Origin: DATGKG01 sp963783145
GTDB lineage: Bacteria; Desulfobacterota; Binatia; Binatales; Binataceae
Length of the DNA stretch: 64,000 nt
Reading direction: 5' to 3'
Assembly: GCA_963783145.1 (NCBI GenBank)
Contig: CAWAMM010000002.1
Coordinates: 496,001-560,000 of the forward strand
Shown here: piece by piece, positions 1 through 8,409 of the stretch
Layout of the letters: the number at the start of each line of letters is the position of its first letter
How positions within the stretch are numbered: the first letter of the stretch is position 1
Made by a program: the position numbers and the translations under genes
Notes under the pieces: model-generated
Told to the model about the DNA's origin: nothing
Database searches by the model: none
Seen by the model: only the letters and a program-made list of their open reading frames with translations

Positions 1-350
1 ATGCTCTCGGGATGAAACGCGATCGGCATCGCGCCTGGCTTGGTCTGCTTCTTCGCCGATGACGGCGCGCGCAGCTTCAACACGGCCTCGGTCGGGGTGA
101 GGAACAATGAATACCCGCCGCCGCGCGCGAGGAACTTCACCTGCGGGTCAGTCTGGCCGCGATTCTCCTCGAAGCTCAGCGGCAGATGCCCATACGCATC
201 GCGCACCTGTGGCGGATGCGTCGCCCTCGCCATCGATGGTTTTGCGGATGGCGCTGTTCCGTATGACGCCGCGACCGCAAGCGTCGCGCATACCACGATG
301 GTGATCGATATCCACAAATTGGAACGGCCTCGGAGCACTTGATGCTGCAT
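1..350 (-). CDS. SBBP-type beta-propeller protein, N-terminal part (cut by window edge)
   Basis: The reverse strand reads open from an ATG at 350 to the left edge with no stop, so only the first 116 codons are present. A hydrophobic stretch at about residues 13-29 looks like a signal peptide or anchor. It is followed by the pattern LSFEENRGQTDPQVKFLARG and a nearby GYSLFLTPTEAVL. That is the hallmark start of exported proteins carrying SBBP seven-bladed propeller repeats. A purine-rich GGGGGAAC precedes the ATG. Role is unknown; family members are large extracellular or cell-surface proteins. The repeats themselves would lie outside the window, so the full architecture is inferred. Confidence 0.75.
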   Translation of the reverse strand, partial: MQHQVLRGRSNLWISITIVVCATLAVAASYGTAPSAKPSMARATHPPQVRDAYGHLPLSFEENRGQTDPQVKFLARGGGYSLFLTPTEAVLKLRAPSSAKKQTKPGAMPIAFHPES

Positions 351-552
351 GTTCCCCCGCTCGCGCCGTATCAGGTCGGGCCGGCTGGATGTCAAAACGT
401 GACCGCGAGTTCGCGTAAAATTTACTATAACCAGCGAACGAGCACATCAGCTTATCGATTGCGACGGCCCCGTTCGTGACTTACCCCTTACCACGAACCG
501 AGCGGCCGACCGTTTAAGGTAGCGGAGCAAATCCGCATATGCTCATTCAACG

Positions 553-1458
553 ATGTCGCACGAACCTGCCGCAAAGCCGCCGCTATCCATCATCATAGCC
601 TGCCGGGAGCCTTGGCCTGCGATCCGCGTGGCGCTCGATGCGCTCCATCCGCAGGCCGTCGCGATGGGCGCGGAGATCATCGTCGCGCTGAATGATCCCG
701 CTACCATCGCTCCCGATGGGAAAGAGCGATATTCCGCGGTGCGATGGCTGCAGGGAGCGCATGATGACTCGGTGTTTCGGTTGCGCGCCCTGGCAATCCC
801 GCAATGCCGGGCCGACCTCATTGCGCTGACCGAGGATCACGCGTGGGTGGATGCGAATTGGTGCCGAGCGATTCTCGATACGCATGCGCAATATCCCGAA
901 GCGGCAGCGATCGGCGGGGTGGTCGAAAATGGCGCCACCGAATCGATCGCGGATTGGGCGGCATTTCTGGTCGTTAACGGCAGATTCATGCGGCCGATCC
1001 GAAATGGGCCCACCACGGAGATATCGCTTCAGTCCAATGTCTCGTACAAACGTAGCGCGCTGCGTGGACCTTTTCCGGAGTTCGGGCTGGTGACCTCGAT
1101 CCTGCATCATGAGCTGCGCGAGGGTGGATCGATGCTGGTCGCGAGCGATCGGATGGTGGTGCACCACACACAGAAGCTCACCCTCGGTGGCCACTCCGCG
1201 CTGCATTTTCACAATGCTCGATCGACCGCGGGCTTGCTTCGCATCGCCGCGCCCGCGTCGCCGTGGCTGGCCGGCTATGCGGTCCTCCTTCCGAAACTGG
1301 TATGGCGCACGCTAGCGACGGGGTTTCGCAAACGGCGTCATCGAAGCGAACTAATCCTGGGCTTCCCGGTCATCGCATGGTTGGTTGGTTGCCATGCGGC
1401 AGGCGAGCTGATCGGGCACTTCATGGGACCCGGAGACAGCGCCCGGCGCGTCAATTGA
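553..1458 (+). CDS. Family 2-like glycosyltransferase
   Basis: 301 residues. The N-terminus LSIIIACREPWP is the first strand of a GT-A fold, with an acidic cluster at ALTEDHAWVDANW where GT2 enzymes bind nucleotide-sugar and metal. C-terminal hydrophobic stretches (about residues 235-255 and 268-290) could associate with the membrane. GT2 enzymes move a sugar from an activated donor to a lipid or polysaccharide; donor and acceptor cannot be read here. It is divergently oriented from the SBBP protein across about 200 bp and precedes tRNA-Gly. No strong Shine-Dalgarno is seen, so the exact start is less certain than the family. Confidence 0.72.
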   Translation: MSHEPAAKPPLSIIIACREPWPAIRVALDALHPQAVAMGAEIIVALNDPATIAPDGKERYSAVRWLQGAHDDSVFRLRALAIPQCRADLIALTEDHAWVDANWCRAILDTHAQYPEAAAIGGVVENGATESIADWAAFLVVNGRFMRPIRNGPTTEISLQSNVSYKRSALRGPFPEFGLVTSILHHELREGGSMLVASDRMVVHHTQKLTLGGHSALHFHNARSTAGLLRIAAPASPWLAGYAVLLPKLVWRTLATGFRKRRHRSELILGFPVIAWLVGCHAAGELIGHFMGPGDSARRVN

Positions 1459-1493
1459 GCATCGACCGGGTTTTATTCTGAACTAAAGGGCGC

Positions 1494-1522
1494 TTGGCCC
1501 GAACCTCTCAAACTGTTACAAA
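1494..1522 (+). promoter_or_regulatory. Candidate sigma-70 promoter for tRNA-Gly
   Basis: TTGGCC (1494-1499) and TACAAA (1517-1522) are separated by 17 bases, each matching 4 of 6 consensus positions. The mature tRNA begins 18 bases further on, a normal distance. It is a pattern match only. Confidence 0.4.
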
Positions 1523-1539
1523 GTTAGATCCTTGGCGGG

Positions 1540-1615
1540 GCGGGTGTAGCTCAGTTGGTAGAGCGCGACCTTGCCAAGGTCGAAGTCGTCGGTTCGAGAC
1601 CGATCACCCGCTCCA
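1540..1615 (+). tRNA. trnG: tRNA-Gly (anticodon GCC)
   Basis: Full cloverleaf with encoded CCA. Acceptor GCGGGTG (1540-1546) pairs with CACCCGC (1605-1611), the discriminator is T1612 and CCA is 1613-1615. The anticodon stem CGACC/GGTCG (1566-1570/1578-1582) holds loop TTGCCAA with anticodon GCC at 1573-1575. The T arm is 1588-1604 with loop TTCGAGA. It reads GGC and GGU glycine codons. Reading frames that run across it are not genes. Confidence 0.97.
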
Positions 1616-1737
1616 TTTTCGGCCTTCCATCGAAGTTGACCTTTCCCGGCTCCGGAACGATGCTTCTGGAGGCTTGCGAACGCGGTCTCATCCACCTCGC
1701 TCAGTCGTCTCGTTCATTTTCGGGAGGAACCCGGCTC

Positions 1738-2610
1738 ATGGCGCAATCCAACGGATCAAACGAATCGCCTGCGCGCGGATACTTTCGCAACAAGACGGTC
1801 ATCATCACCGGGGCGTCGAGCGGTATCGGTGAAGATGTTGCACTTGGCTTCGCGCGGCAGGGCGCGCGCGTCGCGCTGCTGGCACGGCGCAAGAACATGC
1901 TCGAGGATCTCGCCGGCCGCATCGAGGCGGGAGGCGGTCGCGCCTTGGCTATCGCATGTGACGTGACCAAGCGCGCCGACGTCGACGCCGCGATCGGGCA
2001 GGTGACGGACTCCTTCAAGCGCCTCGACATTTTGGTGAACTCGGCCGGCATCATGATTCCGGCTGAAGTCGAGAAGCTCAAACTCGCCGACCTCGAGCGG
2101 ATGATGAGCGTCAACGTTTACGGCGCGCTCAACGCGATTCAGGCCGCGATCCCGATCATGCGCAAGCAGGGCGCCGGCAGCATCGTCAATATCGCGTCGC
2201 TCGCGGGCCGGCGCGGCGTGAGTCCGCTCGGCGGCTACAGCGCGACCAAGTTCGCGATGGTGGGTCTCACCGAGGCGCTGCGGATGGAGCTCTTCGGCAC
2301 CGGCATCCGCGTCTCGCTGGTGATGCCCGGGGTCATCGACACGCCGATGACCACCGACGCCGTCATCGAGGAGATGGAGTTCGGTGGGATGCCTTCGCTC
2401 TTCAAGATGCCGGTCAGGTGGGTGACGTGGGCAGTCCTCGCCGCGGCGGCATTTGGGCTGGCCGAGGTCGATGTGCCTCCGGGCGCGGCAGTCGGTGAGA
2501 AGATCGCATCTTTGTTCCCAAGCGCGACCGATGCCGTCCTGAGCGTAGGCTCGCAGATGCTGAAAGCGGCCGCGCGTTTCACGGCCGGCGGCCCTAAAAC
2601 GTCGCGTTGA
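1738..2610 (+). CDS. Short-chain dehydrogenase/reductase with C-terminal extension
   Basis: 290 residues from the ATG at 1738, which has GGGAGGA about 10 bases upstream. Longer upstream frames run through the tRNA and are rejected. The Rossmann motif TGASSGIG is near residue 22, NSAG (variant of NNAG) near 100, the serine-containing IVNIASLAGR near 150 and the catalytic YSATK near 167. It is a classical SDR that should reduce or oxidise an alcohol/ketone with NAD(P). The last about 80 residues, with a hydrophobic patch WVTWAVLAAAAFGLA, are longer than the minimal SDR core and may help membrane association or substrate binding. Substrate unknown. Confidence 0.85.
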   Translation: MAQSNGSNESPARGYFRNKTVIITGASSGIGEDVALGFARQGARVALLARRKNMLEDLAGRIEAGGGRALAIACDVTKRADVDAAIGQVTDSFKRLDILVNSAGIMIPAEVEKLKLADLERMMSVNVYGALNAIQAAIPIMRKQGAGSIVNIASLAGRRGVSPLGGYSATKFAMVGLTEALRMELFGTGIRVSLVMPGVIDTPMTTDAVIEEMEFGGMPSLFKMPVRWVTWAVLAAAAFGLAEVDVPPGAAVGEKIASLFPSATDAVLSVGSQMLKAAARFTAGGPKTSR

Positions 2611-2638
2611 TGCGGAATTGATGCGGAATTGATGCGGG

Positions 2639-3484
2639 TTAGGCCGCGTGGCCTCTTTTCGCGACCAGCTTGAGGTACGACGGTCGTGTCTGATGAGGCG
2701 TGCGTGGCGCCACGGCGCGGGAGCGTTCAGTCGCCGCGACGGTGGGTATCGGATGTGCTTCCGCGACGGGGCCGGCCAGCCGCGAGCTGATTTCCTGCCA
2801 GGTCTTGAGATTCAACGGAATGCCGCAATGACTCGAGTCGACCTCGACGCATTCGACATTGGGACCCTCGTCGATGCAGCTATGCCATTCGACGATGCCG
2901 TCGGTCTTCGTGTAGATGCAGGTTTCCGGAACGTCGGGAGCGCGGTCAGGTAGATCGAGGCCGCAGGTTTTACATGGCGCGCTAGCGTCTTCCATGCATC
3001 GTCCATGCATGAAACGCATTACAGCGACCAGCGGACGAAGATAGGGCGTCGTGTTCCCAAGCGCGTGTTTGACCGGTGATCCCAACAGGAACACCCGTTC
3101 AATTAAATCAGGTTCCAGGCGGGCTAATTCGCGCGCATAAATGCCCCCGAGGCTGTGGCCGATAACCGCGACCTTGCGCCCGGTTTGGAGACTGATTTCG
3201 TGAATGCGTTTTCGCAGCCGTTCGAGCGTCTTCGCCGGGCAATCAGCATTCATCCAAATGCCGGCATAAAACACGCGGTGACCTTGAGAGCGTAGGCGCG
3301 CGCCGAGCGGATAGAGGCTCGCATCGCCGGCCATGAACCCTGGAATGAGGAGCACCGGCCGCCAATTCTCGGCAGGACTTCGGGCGCCATCGGAGACCGC
3401 ATCACCCTGGAAGCGGAGATACTCGCCGAAAAAACGTACCTCGCCGAGAATTTCAGAAAAGCCAAGTTTGGGGAATTGCAGCAT
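2639..3484 (-). CDS. Alpha/beta-hydrolase, lipase-like
   Basis: 281 residues from the ATG at 3484, which is preceded by a strong purine run (GGAGGGGAGGTGAAC); a longer frame starting further upstream lacks one. The core has the oxyanion region VLLIPGFMAGDASLYPL, the nucleophile elbow GHSLGG, and late YTKTDGIVEW (acid) and DSSHCGI (histidine). This resembles the triacylglycerol lipase/EstA-like group with a permutated lid region. A Cys-rich segment (KTCGLDL) may bind metal or form a disulphide. Likely hydrolyses esters; the substrate is unknown. It converges with the SDR upstream and diverges from the MocR regulator. Confidence 0.8.
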   Translation of the reverse strand: MLQFPKLGFSEILGEVRFFGEYLRFQGDAVSDGARSPAENWRPVLLIPGFMAGDASLYPLGARLRSQGHRVFYAGIWMNADCPAKTLERLRKRIHEISLQTGRKVAVIGHSLGGIYARELARLEPDLIERVFLLGSPVKHALGNTTPYLRPLVAVMRFMHGRCMEDASAPCKTCGLDLPDRAPDVPETCIYTKTDGIVEWHSCIDEGPNVECVEVDSSHCGIPLNLKTWQEISSRLAGPVAEAHPIPTVAATERSRAVAPRTPHQTRPSYLKLVAKRGHAA

Positions 3485-3789
3485 CCGTTCACCTCCCCTC
3501 CTTCTGATTAGACGCTCGCGGAAGGGCGCGTGTTCATTAGATAGGAAGCATGGATCGTGCCCGAATTTGGTGAGGAAATACGCAGCTTCCAATCAAGGTA
3601 AATCACGCAAAGGGCGAAATAGACCAACCTTTGCAAGGAAATTTCGCTCTTTTCGACACTCAAGCCCTCGGCTCGATGACACTTTCATGACCTTGGTGAC
3701 CCCACCAACTCGGTTTTCGGTGGTTGCTCACGATGGCATTTTTTGTCTACAGGATAGAACCACTTCCAATGCCGCCCGCTGAGGTGCGA
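3485..3789. other. Divergent intergenic region between lipase and MocR genes
   Basis: 305 bases. It carries the lipase Shine-Dalgarno (complement of 3490-3503) and must hold both promoters. No confident -35/-10 pair or perfect operator repeat was found. MocR regulators often act on a neighbouring divergent promoter, so this is the natural place for its binding site. Confidence 0.4.
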
Positions 3790-5268
3790 ATGTTTCTCAA
3801 GCTCGACCATCAAGGCCCGCTTTTTTCGCAGGTCTATCGCGCGATTCGCGCTGAAATCCTCAACGGCAGGATGCATCCGGGCGCCAAGGTTCCCTCGACG
3901 CGCGCCATCGCGTCGGATCTCGCGGTGTCTCGCAACATCGTGGTGATTGCGTATGAGCAGCTACTCGCAGAGGGCTACCTGGTCGCGCGCACTGGCGCGG
4001 GGACCTTTGTGGCGGCCGAGCTGCCCGAGAAGCTGACGTTGGTCGGCGGTGAGCGGCGGCCGCGCAGAAACGCTGCCCAGGAGCCGGCGCGGCTTTCGGC
4101 CTATGCCTCGCGCATCGCGGCGCAGGCGCAGGATGCGGGATTCACCTGGGAGCCTCGACGCGAGCCCCTTTCATATGACTTCCGCTACGGACGTCCTTCG
4201 TTCGCCGATTTTCCGCACGCGACCTGGTGCCGCATCCTCGCTCGCCGCGCGCGTCATGCGACGATTCGCGACCTGGATTACGGCGCCGCGGAGGGGGCGC
4301 TGCCCCTGCGGGGGGCGCTCGCCGACTACCTGCATCGGGCGCGCGCGGTCAACTGCAGCCCCGAGCAGATTCTGATCGTGAACGGATCGCAGCAGGCGCT
4401 CGATCTTACTGCGCGCGTGCTCATCGATGCGGGAGATCGGGTCGCGCTCGAGGAGCCCAACTATCGGGCCGCCGATGCAGTATTTCGCGCGGCCGGCGGC
4501 GTCATCGACAGCATCGAGGTGGACGAGAACGGGATGCGCGTCGACGATCTCGTCGCGCGTCGCCGCAAATACCGAGTGGTGGTCGTTACTCCCTCGCATC
4601 AGTTTCCGACCGGTGCGTTGATGCCGCTTGGCCGGCGGCTCGAATTGCTCGCGTGGGCCGACCGCACCGAAGCGCTCATTTTCGAAGACGACTACGACAG
4701 CGAGTATCGCTATAGCGGCCGGCCCATCGAGTCGCTGCAATCGCTCGATGAGCATGGGCGGGTGATCTACGCAGGAACTTTTTCAAAGCTGATGTTTCCG
4801 GCCCTGCGGCTCGGCTACCTGGTCGCGCCCGCGAGCTTGACCCGCAGCTTCCGTTTCGTGAAGGCGCTGCTCGACACCGGATGTGCCACGCTGCCGCAGC
4901 TCGCGCTGGTGGACTTCATGCGCGAGGGTCACTTCGAACGTCATTTACGCCTGTCGCGCGCACGCAATGCCGCTCGGCGGGAGGCGATTTTATCCGCCAT
5001 CGCGAAACATCTTGGCGATCGCGCGGAAGTCGCGGGCGCCAATGCGGGCCTGCACGTCCTGATGCGATTGCCGGGAGTACCGTTCGCGCGGACCACCGAG
5101 ATTCGCAAGCGCGCCGCGCAAGTCGGCGTCGGCGCATACTCTGCCGGCCCATTCTTCCGCGAGCCGCCCGCCGAGGCCGTGCTTCTGCTTGGCTACGCTT
5201 CGCTGACGGAGCGGGAAATCGGCGAGGGCATTCGTCGACTCGCCGCGGTAGTTGATGAGACCGGTTGA
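3790..5268 (+). CDS. MocR-family regulator (GntR helix-turn-helix plus aminotransferase domain)
   Basis: 492 residues from the ATG at 3790, chosen because GAGG lies 5 bases upstream; in-frame starts at 3724 and 3769 are possible. Residues about 5-75 form a GntR winged helix (VPSTRAIASDLAVSRNIVV). The rest is a class I aminotransferase fold: the cofactor aspartate region DDYDSEYRY, the PSHQFPTG loop and the PLP lysine K333 in GTFSKL. MocR proteins use PLP or an amino-compound as effector rather than catalysing turnover, and control vitamin B6, GABA or amino-acid genes. No pdxST or gab genes are nearby, so the regulon is unknown. The adjacent divergent gene encodes a lipase. Confidence 0.88.
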   Translation: MFLKLDHQGPLFSQVYRAIRAEILNGRMHPGAKVPSTRAIASDLAVSRNIVVIAYEQLLAEGYLVARTGAGTFVAAELPEKLTLVGGERRPRRNAAQEPARLSAYASRIAAQAQDAGFTWEPRREPLSYDFRYGRPSFADFPHATWCRILARRARHATIRDLDYGAAEGALPLRGALADYLHRARAVNCSPEQILIVNGSQQALDLTARVLIDAGDRVALEEPNYRAADAVFRAAGGVIDSIEVDENGMRVDDLVARRRKYRVVVVTPSHQFPTGALMPLGRRLELLAWADRTEALIFEDDYDSEYRYSGRPIESLQSLDEHGRVIYAGTFSKLMFPALRLGYLVAPASLTRSFRFVKALLDTGCATLPQLALVDFMREGHFERHLRLSRARNAARREAILSAIAKHLGDRAEVAGANAGLHVLMRLPGVPFARTTEIRKRAAQVGVGAYSAGPFFREPPAEAVLLLGYASLTEREIGEGIRRLAAVVDETG

Positions 5269-5456
5269 ACGTCCGGGTCCGTCCAAAATGCCAATAGCCG
5301 CGGACAATAGTTTGTCATTTTGGGGCACCTAAGAGTGTTTATCGGAACAGCTGTACCGGAAAACCAAGGAAGATCGGCCCTTTTGCGCTGCATCAGGTGG
5401 CATTGTGCTTGCGACTGGTACCACGGACCAGAATCAAGTTTGTAGGTGCCAATCCT

Positions 5457-6188
5457 ATGTATGACCTTACCCGATTCACCCTTGCCGACATGGCACAATG
5501 TGGCGCCGAGCTGCGTCGCGCGGGCGCGGATGCGGCGAATCTGGAGGCCGCCGCCAACGCGATCGTTCAGCATCTGTATGAAAATCTTTGCGATGCCAAG
5601 GGCCGCGCTTGTGTGATGGTGCGACTGTATAAGACTCATCCATTTGGCGAGTTACCGCGAGAACTGCGCGACTTCAGCCACGACCTCATGCCTTCCGAGT
5701 TGCTCATGCCCGACACCAAGTGTCTCACCTTGCTGGGGACCGCGGGCGATCTGCCCGAATGGAACAACCGGCACGCCTCGCGGCAGCATCGGTCGATCCC
5801 GCTGCCGACCCGGCGCGCGATCGAGCAAGTTCCAATGATTGCGCAAATGGTGCGGCAGTTCGGACTCGATATCAGCGCGGTGCTGGAACCAAGACCCGAA
5901 GTTATCGAGGAGCTGGAGCATAAAACCTGCAACGTATTCTTCGTGCCGGAAGCGCGGATCAGCCCCTTTATACCGGCACAAGCCGAATTCGTAATTCCGC
6001 ACGGGGTCAAGTCCGCATTGGGTTTTGGCGGAATCCTGCCGCCAGGCAATCTGTTCGCGGTCATGATGTTCACCCGGGTGGTGATTCCGATGGAGACCGC
6101 CCAGATGTTTCGCACCATCGCGCTCAACGTGAAGATGAATATCCTGCGTTTTGCGAGTGGAAAGGTTTTCGCGGACGCAGCCGCGTAG
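5457..6188 (+). CDS. Stand-alone sensor input module paired with the next kinase
   Basis: 243 residues from the ATG at 5457, where MYDLTRFTLADM matches how this module normally begins. It has no transmembrane segments and no catalytic motif. From memory it resembles the N-terminal input module that sits ahead of histidine-kinase or SpoIIE-phosphatase domains (features: RFTLADMAQCGAEL, FFVPEARISPFIPAQ, ALGFGGILPPGNLFAVMMF). Here it ends with a stop just 18 bases before a hybrid kinase that lacks its own sensor region, so the two are probably co-transcribed and interact. Ligand unknown; the fold is probably GAF/PAS-like. The link to the kinase is inferred from position. Confidence 0.7.
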   Translation: MYDLTRFTLADMAQCGAELRRAGADAANLEAAANAIVQHLYENLCDAKGRACVMVRLYKTHPFGELPRELRDFSHDLMPSELLMPDTKCLTLLGTAGDLPEWNNRHASRQHRSIPLPTRRAIEQVPMIAQMVRQFGLDISAVLEPRPEVIEELEHKTCNVFFVPEARISPFIPAQAEFVIPHGVKSALGFGGILPPGNLFAVMMFTRVVIPMETAQMFRTIALNVKMNILRFASGKVFADAAA

Positions 6189-6206
6189 AAGTGGGGATGC
6201 AAACCG

Positions 6207-7961
6207 ATGAGTAAGATTCACACCCTAGGACATGAGCGCAAACTGGAATCGAGCGTTGCCACGCTCACCGAATTGCTGCAAGCGATGGAACGCACCGTCA
6301 TCGAGCAGTCGAGCCGGCTCGAAGAAGCGCTCGCGATGGCGCAGCATGCATCGCATACCAAGTCCGAGTTCCTTTCCGCGATCTCTTACGAGATTCGCAC
6401 TCCAATGAACGCGGTGATGGGGATGGCCGATCTGCTGGCCGAAACGGAGCTCGCCCCCGAACAGCGCCAGTACCTCGACATCATGGTTGCCAACGGCGCC
6501 ACAATGGTGGACCTGGTAAATTCGATTCTTGATCTGGCGCGGATCGAGAGTGGCCGCCTGCAACTCGAGCATGCCCAATTTGATCTTACCGATCTTATCG
6601 ATCGAACCATGTCGACCTTCGCGGTGCGCGCGCATCGCAAGGGCCTGGACCTGGTCGCGCGGATTGCCCCGGGAGTTCCAGAATATCTGGTGGGTGATCC
6701 GCTCCGCTTGCGGCAAATCGTCGTCAACCTGGTCGCCAACGCGATCAAATTCACCGAAAAGGGCGGAGTTGTTCTTGAAGTCGAAGCGAACGCGCGCTCC
6801 TCCGCGCTCATCGAAGTTTCATTCAGTGTGACGGATACCGGAATCGGGATTGCCGAAGACCAGCTCGATTCCATTTACACCAGCTTCGCTCACGGCAACA
6901 CCCCGGTCAGCCGCAAATTCGGTGGCTCCGGGATCGGTCTGTCGATCGCCAAGCGGCTGGTCGACCTGATGCACGGTCAAATCTCCGCCGAGAGTGAACT
7001 CCGCAAGGGCAGCAGGTTCTGCTTTAAGGCGCCCTTCGGACTCCCGTGCTCGGCTCTGGCGCCGGTTCCGCCCGCGATGCTGGATCTCTTCGGGCATCGC
7101 GTCCTGGTCGTCGATCATCATCCGGTCAATCGCCTGATGGTCCGGGAAACCATGGCGTACTGCCGCGCCGAAGTCAGCGAGGCGTCAACCGGAGCGGAGG
7201 CGCTGGTGGCCATTCGTAGTGCCGTGGTGATGGACAGGCCCTACAAAATCGTCCTGCTCGACATGCGGATGCCTGACATGGACGGCCTCGACCTGGTGAG
7301 GAGAATTCGGCGCGAGCAGCTTCCGACCACCGCGCTGATTCCGATGCTCTATGCCGACGATATCGGGCAGCGGATCGGGCAGCTGCGGGAACATCAGCTG
7401 GACGCCTACCTGGTTAAAGCGATAACCCGGCGCGGGCTGTTCCGGGCAATTGGGCGCAAACTGGCACTGGACAATCGCGTCAGCCCGCACGATCGGCTGG
7501 AAAAGCTAGCTGGGGAGTCGACGGTGGGGAAGCGCAAAATGCGCATCCTGGTCGCCGAAGATTCCACTGACAATCGATTCCTGATCGAAGCTTATTTGCG
7601 CACGGAGCCGTGCATCATTACGTTCGTTCTGGACGGCGAGCAGGCGGTCGCGAAGGCGACCTCGAACGAATACGACCTGATTCTGATGGACATCCAGATG
7701 CCCAAAAAGGACGGGCTCGCCGCGACCCGCGAGATCCGCAAATGGGAAACCGATAATTCCCGCAAGCAGGTTCCCATCATCGCGCTCACCGCGTCGGCGT
7801 TTGACGAGGACATCGAGCAGTCGCTCAAGGCTGGTTGCACCGCGCACATCAACAAGCCGGTCAAGAAGCGAGTGATCCTCAAGGCGATACGTGATATCGC
7901 GCAGCCGCAAGTGTCGGTGCCTGCGATACCGGTCAAACAGAAAGTCGTCGGATTCGTCTAG
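6207..7961 (+). CDS. Hybrid histidine kinase-like protein with Tyr in place of the H-box His
   Basis: 584 residues. Order: short coiled coil (about 10-50), DHp domain, GHKL ATPase, two receiver domains. The ATPase is intact: N box DPLRLRQIVVNLVANAIKF, G1 DTGIGI, G2 GSGIGLSIAKRL. The H-box reads ISYEIRTPMN, so the phosphoacceptor is Tyr61 (codon TAC, 6387-6389) instead of His. Receiver 1 keeps D352 and a lysine but has HH after the first Asp and no Ser/Thr at the switch position (PMLYAD). Receiver 2 is canonical: AED, D495 in MDIQMP, ALTA, and NKPVK. No membrane segment, so it is cytoplasmic, and its sensor appears to be the preceding gene. It may be a pseudokinase, or one base may be wrong. 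Confidence 0.9.
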   Translation: MSKIHTLGHERKLESSVATLTELLQAMERTVIEQSSRLEEALAMAQHASHTKSEFLSAISYEIRTPMNAVMGMADLLAETELAPEQRQYLDIMVANGATMVDLVNSILDLARIESGRLQLEHAQFDLTDLIDRTMSTFAVRAHRKGLDLVARIAPGVPEYLVGDPLRLRQIVVNLVANAIKFTEKGGVVLEVEANARSSALIEVSFSVTDTGIGIAEDQLDSIYTSFAHGNTPVSRKFGGSGIGLSIAKRLVDLMHGQISAESELRKGSRFCFKAPFGLPCSALAPVPPAMLDLFGHRVLVVDHHPVNRLMVRETMAYCRAEVSEASTGAEALVAIRSAVVMDRPYKIVLLDMRMPDMDGLDLVRRIRREQLPTTALIPMLYADDIGQRIGQLREHQLDAYLVKAITRRGLFRAIGRKLALDNRVSPHDRLEKLAGESTVGKRKMRILVAEDSTDNRFLIEAYLRTEPCIITFVLDGEQAVAKATSNEYDLILMDIQMPKKDGLAATREIRKWETDNSRKQVPIIALTASAFDEDIEQSLKAGCTAHINKPVKKRVILKAIRDIAQPQVSVPAIPVKQKVVGFV

Positions 7962-8068
7962 CGTCTGGGCCGGGACCACCTGCCCGGCAAGCGAGGACCG
8001 ATCGCCCGCGCGGATTTGACTTTCGACGCGGGCCTGTATGATGACATCTGTGAGGAACAATACTTCAG

Positions 8069-8389
8069 ATGCCATGTTGCGCATTCGCCGCGTTCATTAT
8101 CAGCCAGATCGTTCTTGGATTCGGCGCGCTCAAGCGATTCGCGCTCCGATCGCATGACGATCTTGATGACGCACCGAGCAATCCCGCGACCGAGTGGCGA
8201 TTGATCGATGCGCCCGCCCTCGCCGTACCCTTACGTCGCCGTTTCGGAATCCGCACCTTGGCATTGGCCGCATCGATCGAGATCCTACTGGCGGTAGGTG
8301 CCGCCTACGGCTATCACGTCCACAACCATCATGCCGAGAATCGGGTCGCGGGTCTCGGAAACCTGACGATTTGCACTCGTGCACGCTAA
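8069..8389 (+). CDS. Small hypothetical membrane protein
   Basis: 106 residues, start ATG at 8069 with GAGGA about 12 bases upstream. There are two hydrophobic segments: one at the very N-terminus (AFAAFIISQIVLGFGAL) after the unusual MPCC start, one at about residues 63-81 (TLALAASIEILLAVGAAYGY) followed by a His-rich HVHNHH. The His cluster might bind metal. I do not recognise a family. It sits 20 bases before the linalool dehydratase-like gene on the same strand and may be its operon partner. Alternative reading: a chance frame in a GC-rich gap. Confidence 0.5.
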   Translation: MPCCAFAAFIISQIVLGFGALKRFALRSHDDLDDAPSNPATEWRLIDAPALAVPLRRRFGIRTLALAASIEILLAVGAAYGYHVHNHHAENRVAGLGNLTICTRAR

Positions 8390-8409
8390 AACTTTCGAGG
8401 AGAACAGCC

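Noticed and set aside
1555..1737. A long upstream extension of the SDR gene.
   Set aside because: It runs through the tRNA-Gly gene. The ATG at 1738 has a good Shine-Dalgarno and begins just before the SDR fold.
3680..3740. A possible inverted repeat (ACCACC/GGTGGT-like) as a MocR operator.
   Set aside because: The arms match too poorly and the spacing is irregular.
8194..8409. An upstream extension of the linalool dehydratase-like gene.
   Set aside because: The ATG at 8410 has GAGGAGAA upstream, and the protein after it begins normally. The extension overlaps the small membrane protein in another frame.
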